Source of the DNA: Xanthomonas sp.
GTDB lineage: Bacteria > Pseudomonadota > Gammaproteobacteria > Xanthomonadales > Xanthomonadaceae
Direction of reading: 5' to 3'
NCBI RefSeq assembly: GCF_017163755.1
Contig: NZ_JAFIWC010000003.1
Location: 1-64,000 of the forward strand
DNA length: 64,000 bases
Each line of letters begins with the position of its first letter. Position 1 is the first letter of the stretch. Shown here piece by piece: positions 45,265-54,859 of this stretch. Below the pieces are notes generated by a model. The model had not been told where the DNA came from. It worked only from the letters and a program-made list of their open reading frames with translations, and ran no database searches. The position numbers and the translations under genes were made by a program.

Positions 45265-47111
45265 GCGCGGGCACGCAGGCCGCAGTGCCGCGGCCGGGCC
45301 GGCGCCGGCGCCTGGCGCAGGCGCTCGATCGGCGCTTCGGATTCCACAGCCGCGGCAACGTCGCCGCCGCGGGCGTGGCGGTGGCGCTGCTGTGCGGGCT
45401 GCTGTCGCTGTGGCTCGGCCAGGACGCCAACTGGGACCTGCGCAACTACCACTTGTACAACGGCTACGCCGCGTTGCACGGGCGCCTCGGCCTGGACCTG
45501 GCGCCGGCGCAGCTGCAGAGCTACTTCAATCCGTTGCTGGACGTGCTGCACTACGCCTTGATGACCGGGCTGCCGGCGCCGCTGGCCGGGTTCGCGATGG
45601 GCGCGCTGCACGGGCTGGCGTTCCTGCTGCTGGCCGGCATCGCCTGGCAAGTGCTGGATCCGCGCCTGGACCGCGCGCGACTGGCGCCGTGGCTGGCCCT
45701 GGCCGGCATGTGCAGTGCCGCGTTCCTGTCCGAACTCGCCGGCACCATGGGCGACAACACCAGCGCGCTGCCGGTGCTGGGCGCGCTGCTGGCCGCGCTG
45801 CACGCGCAACGCCGGCAACAGGTGGCCGGGCAGGGCGTGGCCATCGCGTACTGGGCGCTGGCCGGCGCGTTGCTCGGCCTGGCGCTGGCATGCAAGCTGA
45901 CCAACGCGCTGTTTGCGCTTGCGCTGGGGGTGGCGGCGCTGGCCGCCGGCGGGCGGGCGCGGCAGCGCGTAGGCGGCGCCGCGGTGCTGACCGCGGCCAC
46001 CGTGGCCAGCTTCGCGGCGCTGGCCGGGCCTTGGCTGCTGAGCGTATGGCAGACCTTCGGCAATCCGCTGTTCCCGCAGTTCAACAGCCACTTCCTGGCG
46101 CCGCTGGCGCAGCCGGTGGCGGTCAGCGATACGCGCTGGCTGCCGCAGGGCGGGTTGCAATGGCTGAGCTGGCCGGTGCTGTTCTCGATCGAACCGAACC
46201 GGGTCAGCGAAGTGGCCCTGCCGCAGATCGTCTGGCCGTTGCTGTACCTGCTGGGCCTGGCCTCGCTGCTGCTGTTCGCGCTGCGCCGACGTCGGCGCGA
46301 GGTGGCCGGCGACGTGGTCGCGCCGGCGTGGTGCGCGCTGCTGGTGTTCTTCGTGGTCGCCTTCGTGGCCTGGCAAGCGACGTTCAGCATCCAGCGCTAC
46401 CTGGTGGTGCCGGAGCTGCTGGCGCCGTTGCTGCTGTGGGTCGGAGTGCGGCGGGTGCTGCCGCTGCGCATCGCGGCACCGGCGGCGCGCTGGACGCTGA
46501 TCGCTTGCGCGCTGGTCGCGCTGCATGGCCGCGGCGACTGGGGGCACGAGCGCTGGGCGCGCGAGGCGTTCCGGGTGCAGGCGCCGTCGATGCCGCAGCC
46601 GGCGCGCAGCGTGGTGCTGCTGGTCGGCGACGAACCGCAGTCCTGGCGCGTTCCATCGCTGCCGGCGCAGGCCGTATACGCGTCGGTCGCGTCCAACTTT
46701 CCCGAATCGCCGGCCTATGCCGGGCGCGTGCGGTCCATGGTCGCCGCGCGCGGCGACGCCTACGCGATGCTGCCGGCGGCGGTGGACCGCAACGCCGAGC
46801 GGCTGCTGCGCGTCAATGCGCTGGCCGAGCGCCTGGGGCTGACCCGGGGCCCGGACTGCACGCTGATGCGCCGGCTGGCGCGGCGCCCGGTGCGCGCGCT
46901 GCTGAGCGAGGCCGGCGGGCGCTGCCGATGGACGATGATCCCCGGGCGCGGAACCGATATCGCGGCCGGCAACCGGCAGTACGCGGCGCTGGCCGACCAG
47001 CGCCTGGCGCGCTACGGCCTGGCCCTGGAGCCGGACTCGTGCCGGGTGTACTCGGCGCTGATCGGCCGCACCGACTTCCCCTACCAGTGGTGCCGCCTGC
47101 GCCAGCGCTAG
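45261..47111 (+). CDS. Multi-pass membrane protein, possible GT-C glycosyltransferase
   Basis: 616 residues from a GTG that overlaps the GT2 stop. Some ten or more hydrophobic segments cover residues 35-430, followed by a soluble C-terminal third. An aspartate lies early in the first loop (LGQDANWDLRNYHLYNGY), in the place where GT-C enzymes have theirs, and LAGTMGDNTSALPVLG recalls the GT-C fold. No named family was recognised with certainty. Its coupling to the GT2 gene suggests use of the same lipid-linked sugar. Confidence 0.7.
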   Translation: MSAGTQAAVPRPGRRRRLAQALDRRFGFHSRGNVAAAGVAVALLCGLLSLWLGQDANWDLRNYHLYNGYAALHGRLGLDLAPAQLQSYFNPLLDVLHYALMTGLPAPLAGFAMGALHGLAFLLLAGIAWQVLDPRLDRARLAPWLALAGMCSAAFLSELAGTMGDNTSALPVLGALLAALHAQRRQQVAGQGVAIAYWALAGALLGLALACKLTNALFALALGVAALAAGGRARQRVGGAAVLTAATVASFAALAGPWLLSVWQTFGNPLFPQFNSHFLAPLAQPVAVSDTRWLPQGGLQWLSWPVLFSIEPNRVSEVALPQIVWPLLYLLGLASLLLFALRRRRREVAGDVVAPAWCALLVFFVVAFVAWQATFSIQRYLVVPELLAPLLLWVGVRRVLPLRIAAPAARWTLIACALVALHGRGDWGHERWAREAFRVQAPSMPQPARSVVLLVGDEPQSWRVPSLPAQAVYASVASNFPESPAYAGRVRSMVAARGDAYAMLPAAVDRNAERLLRVNALAERLGLTRGPDCTLMRRLARRPVRALLSEAGGRCRWTMIPGRGTDIAAGNRQYAALADQRLARYGLALEPDSCRVYSALIGRTDFPYQWCRLRQR

Positions 47112-47155
47112 CAAATCGGCAGGGATACGCATCCTGCTGTTGCTGTTGCGAGTCC

Positions 47156-47192
47156 GGGTCCCGGGTCCCCGGTCCCGAGTCCCGAGTCCCGA
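47156..47192. repeat. GGGTCCC / GAGTCCC heptamer tandem repeat
   Basis: Five tandem heptamers (GGGTCCC twice, CGGTCCC, GAGTCCC twice). Located between the convergent membrane-protein and maf genes. Same family as arrays at 36801-36823 and 54860-54881. Confidence 0.8.
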
Positions 47193-47194
47193 CC

Positions 47195-47767
47195 TCAAGG
47201 CACCGCAAATCCCGCCTCGCGCAGCAGCCCCGACAGCGCGATCAGCGGCAGCCCGACGAGCGCGGTCGGGTCCTGGTTGTGGATCGCGACGAACAGGCCG
47301 ATGCCCAGGCCCTCGCACTTGAAGCTGCCGGCGCAGTCCAGCGGCCGTTCGGCGGCCACGTAGCGCGCGATCTCCTCGCCGGACAGGGCACGGAACTGCA
47401 CCTCGGTCAGGTCGATGGCGGCCAGCGCGCGGCCGCCGTGCAGCAGGCACACCGCGGTATGGAAGCGCACGCGGCGCCCGGACATCGCCGCCAGCTGCGC
47501 GCATGCGGCCTGCGCATGGCCGGGCTTGCCCAGCGCCAGGCCGTCCAGGTCGGCGACCTGGTCCGAGCCGATCACCCAGGCGTCCGGGGCCTGAACGGCG
47601 ACCGCCGCGGCCTTGGCCCGCGCCAGCCGCTGCGCCAGCGCCCGCGGGGCCTCGCCCGGCAAGGCGGTCTCCGCGACCTGCGGGCGGGCGGTATCGAACG
47701 GCAGCCGCAGCCGCTGCAGCAGTTCGCGGCGATAGGCGGAGGTGGAGGCCAGGATCAGGCGCGGCAT
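47195..47767 (-). CDS. Maf family nucleotide pyrophosphatase (YceF-like)
   Basis: Hydrolyses non-canonical or modified nucleoside triphosphates; 190 residues. The start is LILASTSAYRRELLQRLRLPFD, followed by GSDQVADLDG with the catalytic aspartate. Because it adjoins yceD and rpmF, as yceF does in E. coli, it is likely the 7-methyl-GTP-type member. Divergent from yceD with 134 bases between. Confidence 0.92.
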   Translation of the reverse strand: MPRLILASTSAYRRELLQRLRLPFDTARPQVAETALPGEAPRALAQRLARAKAAAVAVQAPDAWVIGSDQVADLDGLALGKPGHAQAACAQLAAMSGRRVRFHTAVCLLHGGRALAAIDLTEVQFRALSGEEIARYVAAERPLDCAGSFKCEGLGIGLFVAIHNQDPTALVGLPLIALSGLLREAGFAVP

Positions 47768-47901
47768 CGGCGGTCGTCGGGGCGGCGGCGGAAGCCGGGG
47801 CCGGCAGTCTGCGGCGAGGCGCGCGGCCGGGGCAAGCGGATGACAGGGGTGCCCGGGACGGTTTGACAGCGCCCCCGGCAGTCCTTAACATTCTGCGGCT
47901 T

Positions 47902-48411
47902 ATGTCCGCGAACGTGCCCGAACTGTTGGATGCCTGGCGGATGGTCGCAGCGCGCCGGATGTTCGAAGGCCGGCTGCCGCTATCGGCGATGACCCGTCTC
48001 CAGGACAGTCTGGCCGATACCGAAGGCGAATGCCGGTACACGCTGGAATTCGGCCGCGACGAAGTATTGCAAGTGTCCTATGTCGAACTGGGTATCGAGA
48101 CCGCGCTGCCGCTGATCTGTCAGCGCAGCCTGCAGCGCTTCCTGCTGCCGGTGTCGATGGTGCAGCGGATGGGGCTGATCCGCGACGAGGCCGACGAGGC
48201 CGCGTTGCCGCCGGAGTACGAGGCCCTGCTGGTGCCGGACGATGGCATGCTGCGGCCGCAGGATCTGGTCGAGGACGAACTGGTGCTGGCGGTGCCGCTG
48301 GTGCCGGTGGCGCCCGGGAGCGAGGCGGTCGAACAGGACTGGCCGGCGACCGAGGAAGAGTTGAGCAAGGCCAACCCGTTCGCGGCGTTGGCGGCGCTGA
48401 AGAAACAGTAG
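47902..48411 (+). CDS. yceD: YceD / DUF177 family protein
   Basis: 169 residues. Conserved parts are YTLEFGRDEVLQVSYVELGIETALPLICQRSLQRFLLPV and a C-terminal SKANPFAALAALKKQ. Known to be linked with 23S rRNA accumulation and cotranscribed with rpmF. The ATG at 47902 gives the standard N-terminus; the open frame upstream is antisense to maf. The gene is 99 bases before rpmF. Confidence 0.92.
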   Translation: MSANVPELLDAWRMVAARRMFEGRLPLSAMTRLQDSLADTEGECRYTLEFGRDEVLQVSYVELGIETALPLICQRSLQRFLLPVSMVQRMGLIRDEADEAALPPEYEALLVPDDGMLRPQDLVEDELVLAVPLVPVAPGSEAVEQDWPATEEELSKANPFAALAALKKQ

Positions 48412-48510
48412 CGGCCGGCGCCCCGTCCGCTGCCTGAGGCTGTTGCCGGACGCGCGCGTCCTGCGCGACGTAAACGACAGATGTAAACGAACCGAGTTTG
48501 GAGCAATCCC

Positions 48511-48705
48511 ATGGCAGTGCAGAAATCCCGTGTCACCCCGTCCCGCCGCGGCCAGCGCCGTTCGCACGACGCCCTCAGCGCCAAGCAGCTGTCGACCGAT
48601 CCGACCAGCGGCGAGATCCACCTGCGCCACCACATCACCGCCGACGGCTACTACCGCGGCAAGAAGGTGATCGCCAGCAAGACCTCGCAGGTCGAAGAAG
48701 ATTGA
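48511..48705 (+). CDS. rpmF: 50S ribosomal protein L32
   Basis: 64 residues, [20 protein letters not shown] at the start, as in other L32 proteins. It lies in the yceD-rpmF-fab order, without plsX between it and fabH. A GC hairpin at about 48752-48779 without a T-run lies before fabH. Confidence 0.97.
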   Translation: MAVQKSRVTPSRRGQRRSHDALSAKQLSTDPTSGEIHLRHHITADGYYRGKKVIASKTSQVEED

Positions 48706-48801
48706 TACGGCCCGACCCGTCGCGCAGCGGCGGGCGGTGCACCCATCTTCACAGGCCGCGCCGCGTCGGGGCGGCCTGCGTAACAGGCAGCAGGAACCAG
48801 C

Positions 48802-49785
48802 ATGAGCAAGCGGATCTATTCAAGGATCGCGGGCACCGGCAGCTATTTGCCTGAAAAGGTGTTGACCAACGACGACCTGTCGCAGATGGTCGACACCAGC
48901 GACGAATGGATACGCAGCCGCACCGGCATCCGCGAGCGGCATATCGCCGCCGCCGGCCAGACCGCGGGCGACCTGGGCTACGAAGCCGCGCTGAAGGCGA
49001 TCGAAGCGGCCGGCATCGACCCGGCCGAGCTGGACATGATCGTCGTCGGTACCACCACCCCGGACCTGATCTTCCCGTCCACCGCCTGCCTGATCCAGGC
49101 GCGGCTCGGCATGGGCGGCGGCGCCGCGATGGACGTCAACGCCGCCTGCTCGGGCTTCGTCTACGCGCTCAGCGTGGCCGACAAGTTCATCCGCTGCGGC
49201 GATGTGAAGACCGTGCTGGTGATCGGCACCGAGACCCTCAGCCGCATCGTCGACTGGACCGAGCGCACCACCTGCGTGCTGTTCGGCGACGGCGCCGGCG
49301 CGGTGGTCCTGCGTGCCGACGAGGACACCGGCATCCTCAGCACCCACCTGCACGCCGACGGCAGCAAGAAGGAACTGCTGTGGAACCCGGTCGGCATCTC
49401 CACCGGGCTCGGCGACGGGACCGGCAACGCGGCCGCGGGCGGCATCCAGATGAAGGGCAGCGAGGTGTTCAAGTACGCGGTCAAGGCGCTGGACGCCGTG
49501 GTCGACGAGACCCTGGAAGCCAACGGCCTGGACAAGCACGACCTGGACTGGCTGATCCCGCACCAGGCCAACCTGCGCATCATCGAGGCCACCGCCAAGC
49601 GGCTGGAGATGCCGATGGAGCAGGTGGTGGTGACGGTGGACATCCATGGCAACACCTCGTCCGCGTCGGTGCCGATGGCGCTGGACGTGGCGGTGCGTTC
49701 GGGCCGCGTGCAGCGCGGCCAGTTGCTGCTGCTGGAGGCCTTCGGCGGCGGCTTCACCTGGGGCTCGGCGCTGCTACGCTACTGA
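48802..49785 (+). CDS. fabH: Beta-ketoacyl-ACP synthase III
   Basis: Starts fatty-acid synthesis by condensing acetyl-CoA with malonyl-ACP; 327 residues. The triad is C116 (NAACSGF), H254 (IPHQANLR) and N284 (HGNTSSAS). The start [12 protein letters not shown]-like [19 protein letters not shown] is usual. A GC-rich inverted repeat (GCAACGGCC/GGCCGTTGC) at about 49789-49817 follows the stop. The next gene is not fabD but a glutathione transferase. Confidence 0.97.
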   Translation: MSKRIYSRIAGTGSYLPEKVLTNDDLSQMVDTSDEWIRSRTGIRERHIAAAGQTAGDLGYEAALKAIEAAGIDPAELDMIVVGTTTPDLIFPSTACLIQARLGMGGGAAMDVNAACSGFVYALSVADKFIRCGDVKTVLVIGTETLSRIVDWTERTTCVLFGDGAGAVVLRADEDTGILSTHLHADGSKKELLWNPVGISTGLGDGTGNAAAGGIQMKGSEVFKYAVKALDAVVDETLEANGLDKHDLDWLIPHQANLRIIEATAKRLEMPMEQVVVTVDIHGNTSSASVPMALDVAVRSGRVQRGQLLLLEAFGGGFTWGSALLRY

Positions 49786-50155
49786 TCGCGCAACGGCCGG
49801 CGGCGCGTCGGCCGTTGCGGCGGCGTCCGCCGCGGCACACCGCTCCCGCGGGAACGGCGAGAATCCGTCCTTCCGATCCACGGCCAGCGCTTGCGGCTCA
49901 AGCGGTGCGGTACGCATCGCGCCGCCTGCGCTGCGTCCCTGTGCCCGTTGCGCTTGCGGCACCGCCAGGCGCTGTGCGCCGCCGCGGGGTTGGAACAGCC
50001 GCCTTGGCGAACTTCCAGCGCGCCCGGATCGCCGCTGGCGCCGGCGGCCGATCCGCCGCGTTCGCGAAGATGTCGCGCATGTCGATTTCCGTTGCCGCCG
50101 ATCGTCGCATGGCCAGGCAAGGCATCCGCCTTCGCCATTGTCCCGAGGATCGACG
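49786..50155. other. 370-bp gap between fabH and gst
   Basis: Contains the inverted repeat just after fabH and no recognised gene. Open frames here on both strands have no motifs. It should contain the gst promoter; no clear promoter was recognised. Confidence 0.5.
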
Positions 50156-50815
50156 ATGACCTTGCAGCTCTACGCCCATCCGTTCTCGTCCTACTGCCAG
50201 AAGGTCCTGACCGCGCTGTACGAAAACGGCACGCCGTTCGAGTATCGGCAATTGTCCAGCGACGACCCGCAGCCGATGGCCGAACTCGCCGCGCGCTGGC
50301 CGATGCAGCGCTTCCCCGTGCTGGTGGACGAGGGCCGCACGATCGCCGAGTCGACGATCATCATCGAGCATCTGGCGTTGCGCCATCCGGGACCGGTGCA
50401 GTTGCTGCCGCCCGATCCGCACGCGGCGCTCGAGGTCCGTTTCATGGACCGCTTCTTCGACAACTACCTCGCCACGCCGCAGCAGAAGCTGGTCTTCGAT
50501 TGCCTGCGCCCGGAGGGCGAGCGCGACCCGCGCGGCGTCGCCGACGCGCGCGCCATGCTCGACACCGCCTATGCGTGGTTGGACCGGACCATGCAAGGCC
50601 GCACCTGGGCGGCCGGCGATCGTTTCAGCCTGGCCGACTGCGCCGCCGCGCCGTTCCTCTTCTATGCGGACTGGACGCATCCGATCGCCGCGTCGTTCGG
50701 CAACGTCATCGCCTACCGCACGCGCCTGCTGGCGCGGCCCTCGTTCGCGCGCGCGGTGGACGAGGCGCGGCCCTATCGCGCGTACTTCCCGCTGGGAGCG
50801 CCCGACCGCGATTGA
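50156..50815 (+). CDS. Glutathione S-transferase family protein
   Basis: 219 residues. The N-terminal thioredoxin-like domain is LQLYAHPFSSYCQKVLTALYENGTPFEYR, with the glutathione-contact Pro and Ser pair in RFPVLVDEGRTIAESTIIIEHLA. The C-terminal helical domain has RTWAAGDRFSLADCAAAPFLFYADW, the N-capping box motif. A serine or cysteine near position 11-14 (SSYC) could be the thiol-contact residue. It splits the fab cluster and shows no functional link to fatty-acid synthesis. Confidence 0.9.
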   Translation: MTLQLYAHPFSSYCQKVLTALYENGTPFEYRQLSSDDPQPMAELAARWPMQRFPVLVDEGRTIAESTIIIEHLALRHPGPVQLLPPDPHAALEVRFMDRFFDNYLATPQQKLVFDCLRPEGERDPRGVADARAMLDTAYAWLDRTMQGRTWAAGDRFSLADCAAAPFLFYADWTHPIAASFGNVIAYRTRLLARPSFARAVDEARPYRAYFPLGAPDRD

Positions 50816-51321
50816 GCGTTGCGGCGACGGGGATGCCCACACCAGGGCGTCGCGCGTGCTGCGGGGCCTGCGTCCCAACTGCACCGCTTTTCCAAAGAAC
50901 AGCGATCGTTGCCGCGCGCGCGATGCGCTGTTCGCGAAGCAACGGTTGCGGGCATGTACGCGGCTGCGGGCCCGGCGCGCGGAGCGTCGAGGGCCGCTGC
51001 GCTGTAGGGCGCGCATGCGCCGGTGCGCATCCATGTGCGTCACGCCGGCCCGAAACAGCCGGCGCGGTTCCGAGGCCGGCCATGCGGGCGTGCGCGTGGC
51101 ATGCGGTCGCAGCGACGCGTGCCGCCAGCGCCACCGCGGCGCAATGGCTTGACCGGTCCGGCGTCGGCGGCGCGCACCTGCGGCGCAATGTCGGGCGGCA
51201 TCGTCACGCCACGGTCGAGGAGGCCGGCGGCGCGCCGGCGCGCGCACATACGCCCGGGTACAGACGTACGGCCGGTTTCGCCCTTATCATCGCCGCTCGT
51301 TTTTCGCTGTTGGGCTTTTCC
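50816..51321. other. 506-bp gap between gst and fabD
   Basis: No gene recognised; very GC-rich. A possible -10 box TATCAT lies at 51285-51290, 31 bases before fabD, but the -35 is weak. The presence of a gap this long in the fab cluster suggests insertion of the gst segment. Confidence 0.45.
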
Positions 51322-52266
51322 GTGACCGATTCCACTTTAGCCTTCGTCTTTCCAGGCCAGGGTTCGCAGTCGCTGGGCATGCTGGCCGAACTGGCCGAGC
51401 TGCACCCGCAGGTCCGCGACACCTTCGTCGAGGCCTCCGATGGCGCGGGCGTCGATCTGTGGGCGCTGGCGCAGGGCGGTCCGGAGGAAATGCTCAACCG
51501 CACCGAATACACCCAGCCGGCGCTGCTGGCCGCGGGCGTGGCGGTGTGGCGGCTGTGGCTGGCGCAGCGCGGCGCGCGTCCGGCGTTGCTGGCCGGGCAC
51601 AGCCTGGGCGAATACACCGCGCTGGTCGCGGCCGGCGCGCTGTCGCTGCGCGACGGCGCGCACCTGGTACGGCTGCGCGGGCAGCTGATGCAGGACGCGG
51701 CGCCGGCCGGCGTCGGCGCGATGGCCGCGGTGATCGGCGCCGAGGATGCGCTGGTGCAGGACGCCTGCGTGCAGGCCGCCGGCAGCCAGGTGGTGGTCCC
51801 GGCCAACTACAACTCTCCCGGCCAGATCGTCATCGGCGGCGATGCGGCCGCGGTCGACCGCGCGCTGGCGCTGCTGGCCGAGCGCGGCGTGCGCAAGACG
51901 GTGAAGCTGGCGGTCAGCGTGCCGTCGCACACCCCGCTGATGCGCGAGGCGGCCAACCGCCTGGCCGAGGCGATGCGCGGGCTGGCCTGGCACGCGCCGC
52001 AGCTGCCGGTGGTGCAGAACGTCGATGCCCGCGTGCACGACGGCGTCGATGCGATCCGCCAGGCGCTGGTCGAGCAGCTGTACCTGCCGGTGCGCTGGAC
52101 CGAGTGCGTGCAGGCGCTGGCCGCGCGCGGCGCGACCCGTATCGCCGAGTGCGGCCCGGGCAAGGTGCTCACCGGCCTGATCAAGCGCATCGACAAGTCG
52201 CTGGAGGCGCGGCCGCTGGCCACCCCGGCCGACTTCGCCGGCGCGCTGGACGAATGGGTCCACTGA
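51322..52266 (+). CDS. fabD: Malonyl-CoA-ACP transacylase
   Basis: Loads malonate from CoA onto ACP; 314 residues. Start GTG at 51322, giving TDSTLAFVFPGQGSQSLGM. The nucleophile is S94 in AGHSLGEYTA, the histidine is H203 in PSHTPLM, and GPGKVLTGLIKRI is near the end. The GTG was chosen since the open frame upstream has no conserved sequence. Confidence 0.96.
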   Translation: MTDSTLAFVFPGQGSQSLGMLAELAELHPQVRDTFVEASDGAGVDLWALAQGGPEEMLNRTEYTQPALLAAGVAVWRLWLAQRGARPALLAGHSLGEYTALVAAGALSLRDGAHLVRLRGQLMQDAAPAGVGAMAAVIGAEDALVQDACVQAAGSQVVVPANYNSPGQIVIGGDAAAVDRALALLAERGVRKTVKLAVSVPSHTPLMREAANRLAEAMRGLAWHAPQLPVVQNVDARVHDGVDAIRQALVEQLYLPVRWTECVQALAARGATRIAECGPGKVLTGLIKRIDKSLEARPLATPADFAGALDEWVH

Positions 52267-52351
52267 TCTTCCTGCCGGGCGCCCCTTGCGGGTGCCGCCG
52301 GCCTCGTCCCCCAGGCGCCTGCGGCGCCGCCCGTTCCCGAGGAAACAGCAG

Positions 52352-53095
52352 ATGAGCAAGCCATTGCAGGGCGAGATCGCCTTGGTCACCGGCGCCAGCC
52401 GCGGCATCGGCGCGGCCATCGCCGACGAGCTGGCCGCACAGGGCGCCACCGTCATCGGCACGGCCACCTCCGAAAGCGGCGCGCAGGCGATCGCCGCGCG
52501 CCTGGCCGCGTCCGGCGGCCACGGCCGTGCGCTGGACGTCACCGACGCGGCGGCGGTGGACGCGCTGATCGATGCGATCGGCAAGGAGTTCGGCGCGATC
52601 TCGATCCTGGTCAACAACGCCGGCATCACCCGCGACAACCTGCTGATGCGGATGAAGGAAGAGGACTGGCAGGCGATCATCGACACCAACCTGACCAGCG
52701 TGTTCCGCACCAGCAAGGCGGTGATGCGCGGGATGATGAAGGCGCGCAAGGGCCGCATCGTCAACATCGCCTCGGTGGTCGGCGTCACCGGCAATCCCGG
52801 GCAGTCCAACTACGCGGCGGCCAAGGCCGGGATCATCGCCTTCTCCAAGTCGCTGGCCAAGGAGATCGGTTCGCGCGGCGTCACCGTCAACGTGGTCGCG
52901 CCGGGCTTCATCGACACCGACATGACCAAGGCGCTGCCGGACGCGCAGCGCGCCGCGCTGCTCGAGCAGATCGCGCTGGGCCAGCTCGGCCAGCCGTCGG
53001 ACATCGCGCATGCGGTGGCGTTCCTGGCCGGCCCGGCAGCCGGCTACATCACCGGCGAAACCCTGCATGTGAACGGCGGCATGTACATGCCGTAA
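52352..53095 (+). CDS. fabG: 3-oxoacyl-ACP reductase
   Basis: NADPH-dependent reductase of the SDR family, 247 residues. Motifs are TGASRGIGAAIAD, NNAGITRDN, SVVGVTGNPGQSNYAAAKAG with the Ser-Tyr-Lys triad, and a C-terminal GETLHVNGGMYM. The ATG at 52352 follows GAGGAAACAGCAG. It is 86 bases after fabD. Confidence 0.97.
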   Translation: MSKPLQGEIALVTGASRGIGAAIADELAAQGATVIGTATSESGAQAIAARLAASGGHGRALDVTDAAAVDALIDAIGKEFGAISILVNNAGITRDNLLMRMKEEDWQAIIDTNLTSVFRTSKAVMRGMMKARKGRIVNIASVVGVTGNPGQSNYAAAKAGIIAFSKSLAKEIGSRGVTVNVVAPGFIDTDMTKALPDAQRAALLEQIALGQLGQPSDIAHAVAFLAGPAAGYITGETLHVNGGMYMP

Positions 53096-53250
53096 GCATA
53101 GGACGCAAGGAGCGCGCCTAAGTGGTTGATCGGCTGGGTCTTTCGCAGCGATGCAAGCACCCGCTGGTTTCCACTACACTATCCACCGCGGCCATCGCAG
53201 CCCGATGGCGTTTTTGAACCACCACTACTCCATCTGGAGCGATATCCCAA

Positions 53251-53490
53251 ATGAGCACCATCGAAGAACGCGTCAAGAAAATCGTCGTCGAGCAACTCGG
53301 CGTCAAGGAAGAAGAAGTCACCAACAGCGCATCGTTCGTCGATGACCTGGGTGCGGACTCGCTGGACACCGTCGAGCTGGTGATGGCGCTGGAAGAAGAA
53401 TTCGAGTGCGAGATCCCGGACGAAGAAGCCGAGAAGATCACCTCGGTGCAGCAGGCCATCGACTACGTCAAGGCGCACGTCAAGAGCTGA
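53251..53490 (+). CDS. acpP: Acyl carrier protein
   Basis: 79 residues, highly acidic. The phosphopantetheine site is S37 in [11 protein letters not shown]. Starts [21 protein letters not shown]. It lies 155 bases after fabG and 125 before fabF, both gaps long enough for their own signals. A candidate -10 TACACT lies at about 53175-53180. Confidence 0.98.
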   Translation: MSTIEERVKKIVVEQLGVKEEEVTNSASFVDDLGADSLDTVELVMALEEEFECEIPDEEAEKITSVQQAIDYVKAHVKS

Positions 53491-53547
53491 AGATCGTTCT
53501 TGATCGCGATCGGCGCCGCAGGGTCCGGTCCGCGTGACAATCCCATG

Positions 53548-53574
53548 GGGCCGCGCATGCGGCCCTGTGCTTTT
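53548..53574 (+). terminator. Hairpin between acpP and fabF, possible attenuator
   Basis: Stem GGGCCGC-GCAT-GCGGCCC (53548-53565) followed after five bases by TTTT. It is weak for a full terminator and may lower fabF transcription relative to acpP, which is needed in large amounts. Confidence 0.5.
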
Positions 53575-53615
53575 ACAGCGTCAAATCCGCGCAGCTGCGG
53601 TGAGGAGATTTCGCA

Positions 53616-54851
53616 ATGAGTCGTCGCGTCGTCGTAACCGGCATGGGCCTGATATCGCCGTTGGGCAATGACCTGGCCAGCAGCTGGGACGGGATCGTCA
53701 ACGGACGTTCGGGCATCGGCCCGATCACGCAGATCGATGCCTCGCAATTCACCACCCAGATCGCGGGCGAGATCAAGGATTTCGACCCCACCTTGTTCGT
53801 GTCCGCCAAGGACGTGAAGAAGATGGATCCGTTCATCCACTACGGCATCGGCGCTGCGTTCATGGCGCTGGACGATTCCGGGCTGGAGATCAACGAAGCC
53901 AACGCCGAGCGCATCGGCGCGATCATCGGCTCGGGCATCGGCGGGCTGCTCGGCATCGAAGAGCAGACCATCAAATTCCACCAGGGCGGGGCGCGCAAGA
54001 TTTCCCCGTTCTACGTGCCGGCCACCATCATCAACATGCTGCCGGGCCAGCTGAGCATCCTGCGCGGGCTGAAGGGCCCGACGTTCTCGGCGGTGTCGGC
54101 CTGCGCCACGTCCAACCATTCGATCGGCACCGCGATGCGCATGATCCAGTACGGCGACGCCGACGTGATGGTCACCGGCGGCGCCGAGCGCGGTTCGGCG
54201 CCGACCTCGGTCGGCGGCTTCTGCGCGATGAAGGCCATGTCCACCCGCAACAGCGATCCGACCCGCGCCTCGCGGCCGTGGGACAAGGACCGCGACGGCT
54301 TCGTGCTCGGCGACGGCGCCGGCATCCTGGTGCTGGAAGAGTACGAGCACGCCAAGGCGCGCGGCGCGCGCATCTACTGCGAGCTGGCCGGTTCCGGCGC
54401 CACCTCCGACGCGTTCCACATGACCGCGCCCAGCGACACCGGCGAAGGCGCCGCGCGCTGCATGGCGATGGCGATCAAGGACGCCAAGCTCAACCCCGAC
54501 CAGATCGACTACCTCAACGCGCACGGCACCTCCACGCCGCTGGGCGACCTGGCCGAGACCCTGGCGATGAAGCGCGCGCTCGGCGACCACGCCTACAAGA
54601 CCATGGTCAGCTCGACCAAGTCGATGACCGGCCACCTGCTGGGCGCGGCCGGCGGCGCCGAGGCGATCTTCTCGGTGATGGCGATCCACACCGGCATCAT
54701 CCCGCCGACCATCAACCTCGACGAGCCGGGCGAAGGCTGCGACCTGGACTACGTGCCGAACGTGGCGCGCGAGAAGAAGATCGACGTGGCGATGTCCAAT
54801 GGTTTCGGCTTCGGCGGCACCAACGGCACGCTGGTGTTCAAGCGGATCTGA
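53616..54851 (+). CDS. fabF: Beta-ketoacyl-ACP synthase II
   Basis: Elongating condensing enzyme, 411 residues. The triad is C163 (SACATSNHSI), H303 (NAHGTSTP) and H340 (KSMTGHLLGAAG). The start is RRVVVTGMGLISPLGN. The TaqI-like ending SNGFGFGGTNGTLVF is the family glycine motif. Follows acpP in the canonical order. Confidence 0.97.
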   Translation: MSRRVVVTGMGLISPLGNDLASSWDGIVNGRSGIGPITQIDASQFTTQIAGEIKDFDPTLFVSAKDVKKMDPFIHYGIGAAFMALDDSGLEINEANAERIGAIIGSGIGGLLGIEEQTIKFHQGGARKISPFYVPATIINMLPGQLSILRGLKGPTFSAVSACATSNHSIGTAMRMIQYGDADVMVTGGAERGSAPTSVGGFCAMKAMSTRNSDPTRASRPWDKDRDGFVLGDGAGILVLEEYEHAKARGARIYCELAGSGATSDAFHMTAPSDTGEGAARCMAMAIKDAKLNPDQIDYLNAHGTSTPLGDLAETLAMKRALGDHAYKTMVSSTKSMTGHLLGAAGGAEAIFSVMAIHTGIIPPTINLDEPGEGCDLDYVPNVAREKKIDVAMSNGFGFGGTNGTLVFKRI

Positions 54852-54859
54852 GTGGGGGC

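Noticed and set aside
48752-48779. Terminator between rpmF and fabH
   Set aside because: GC hairpin has no T-run after it; left as a possible weak structure only.
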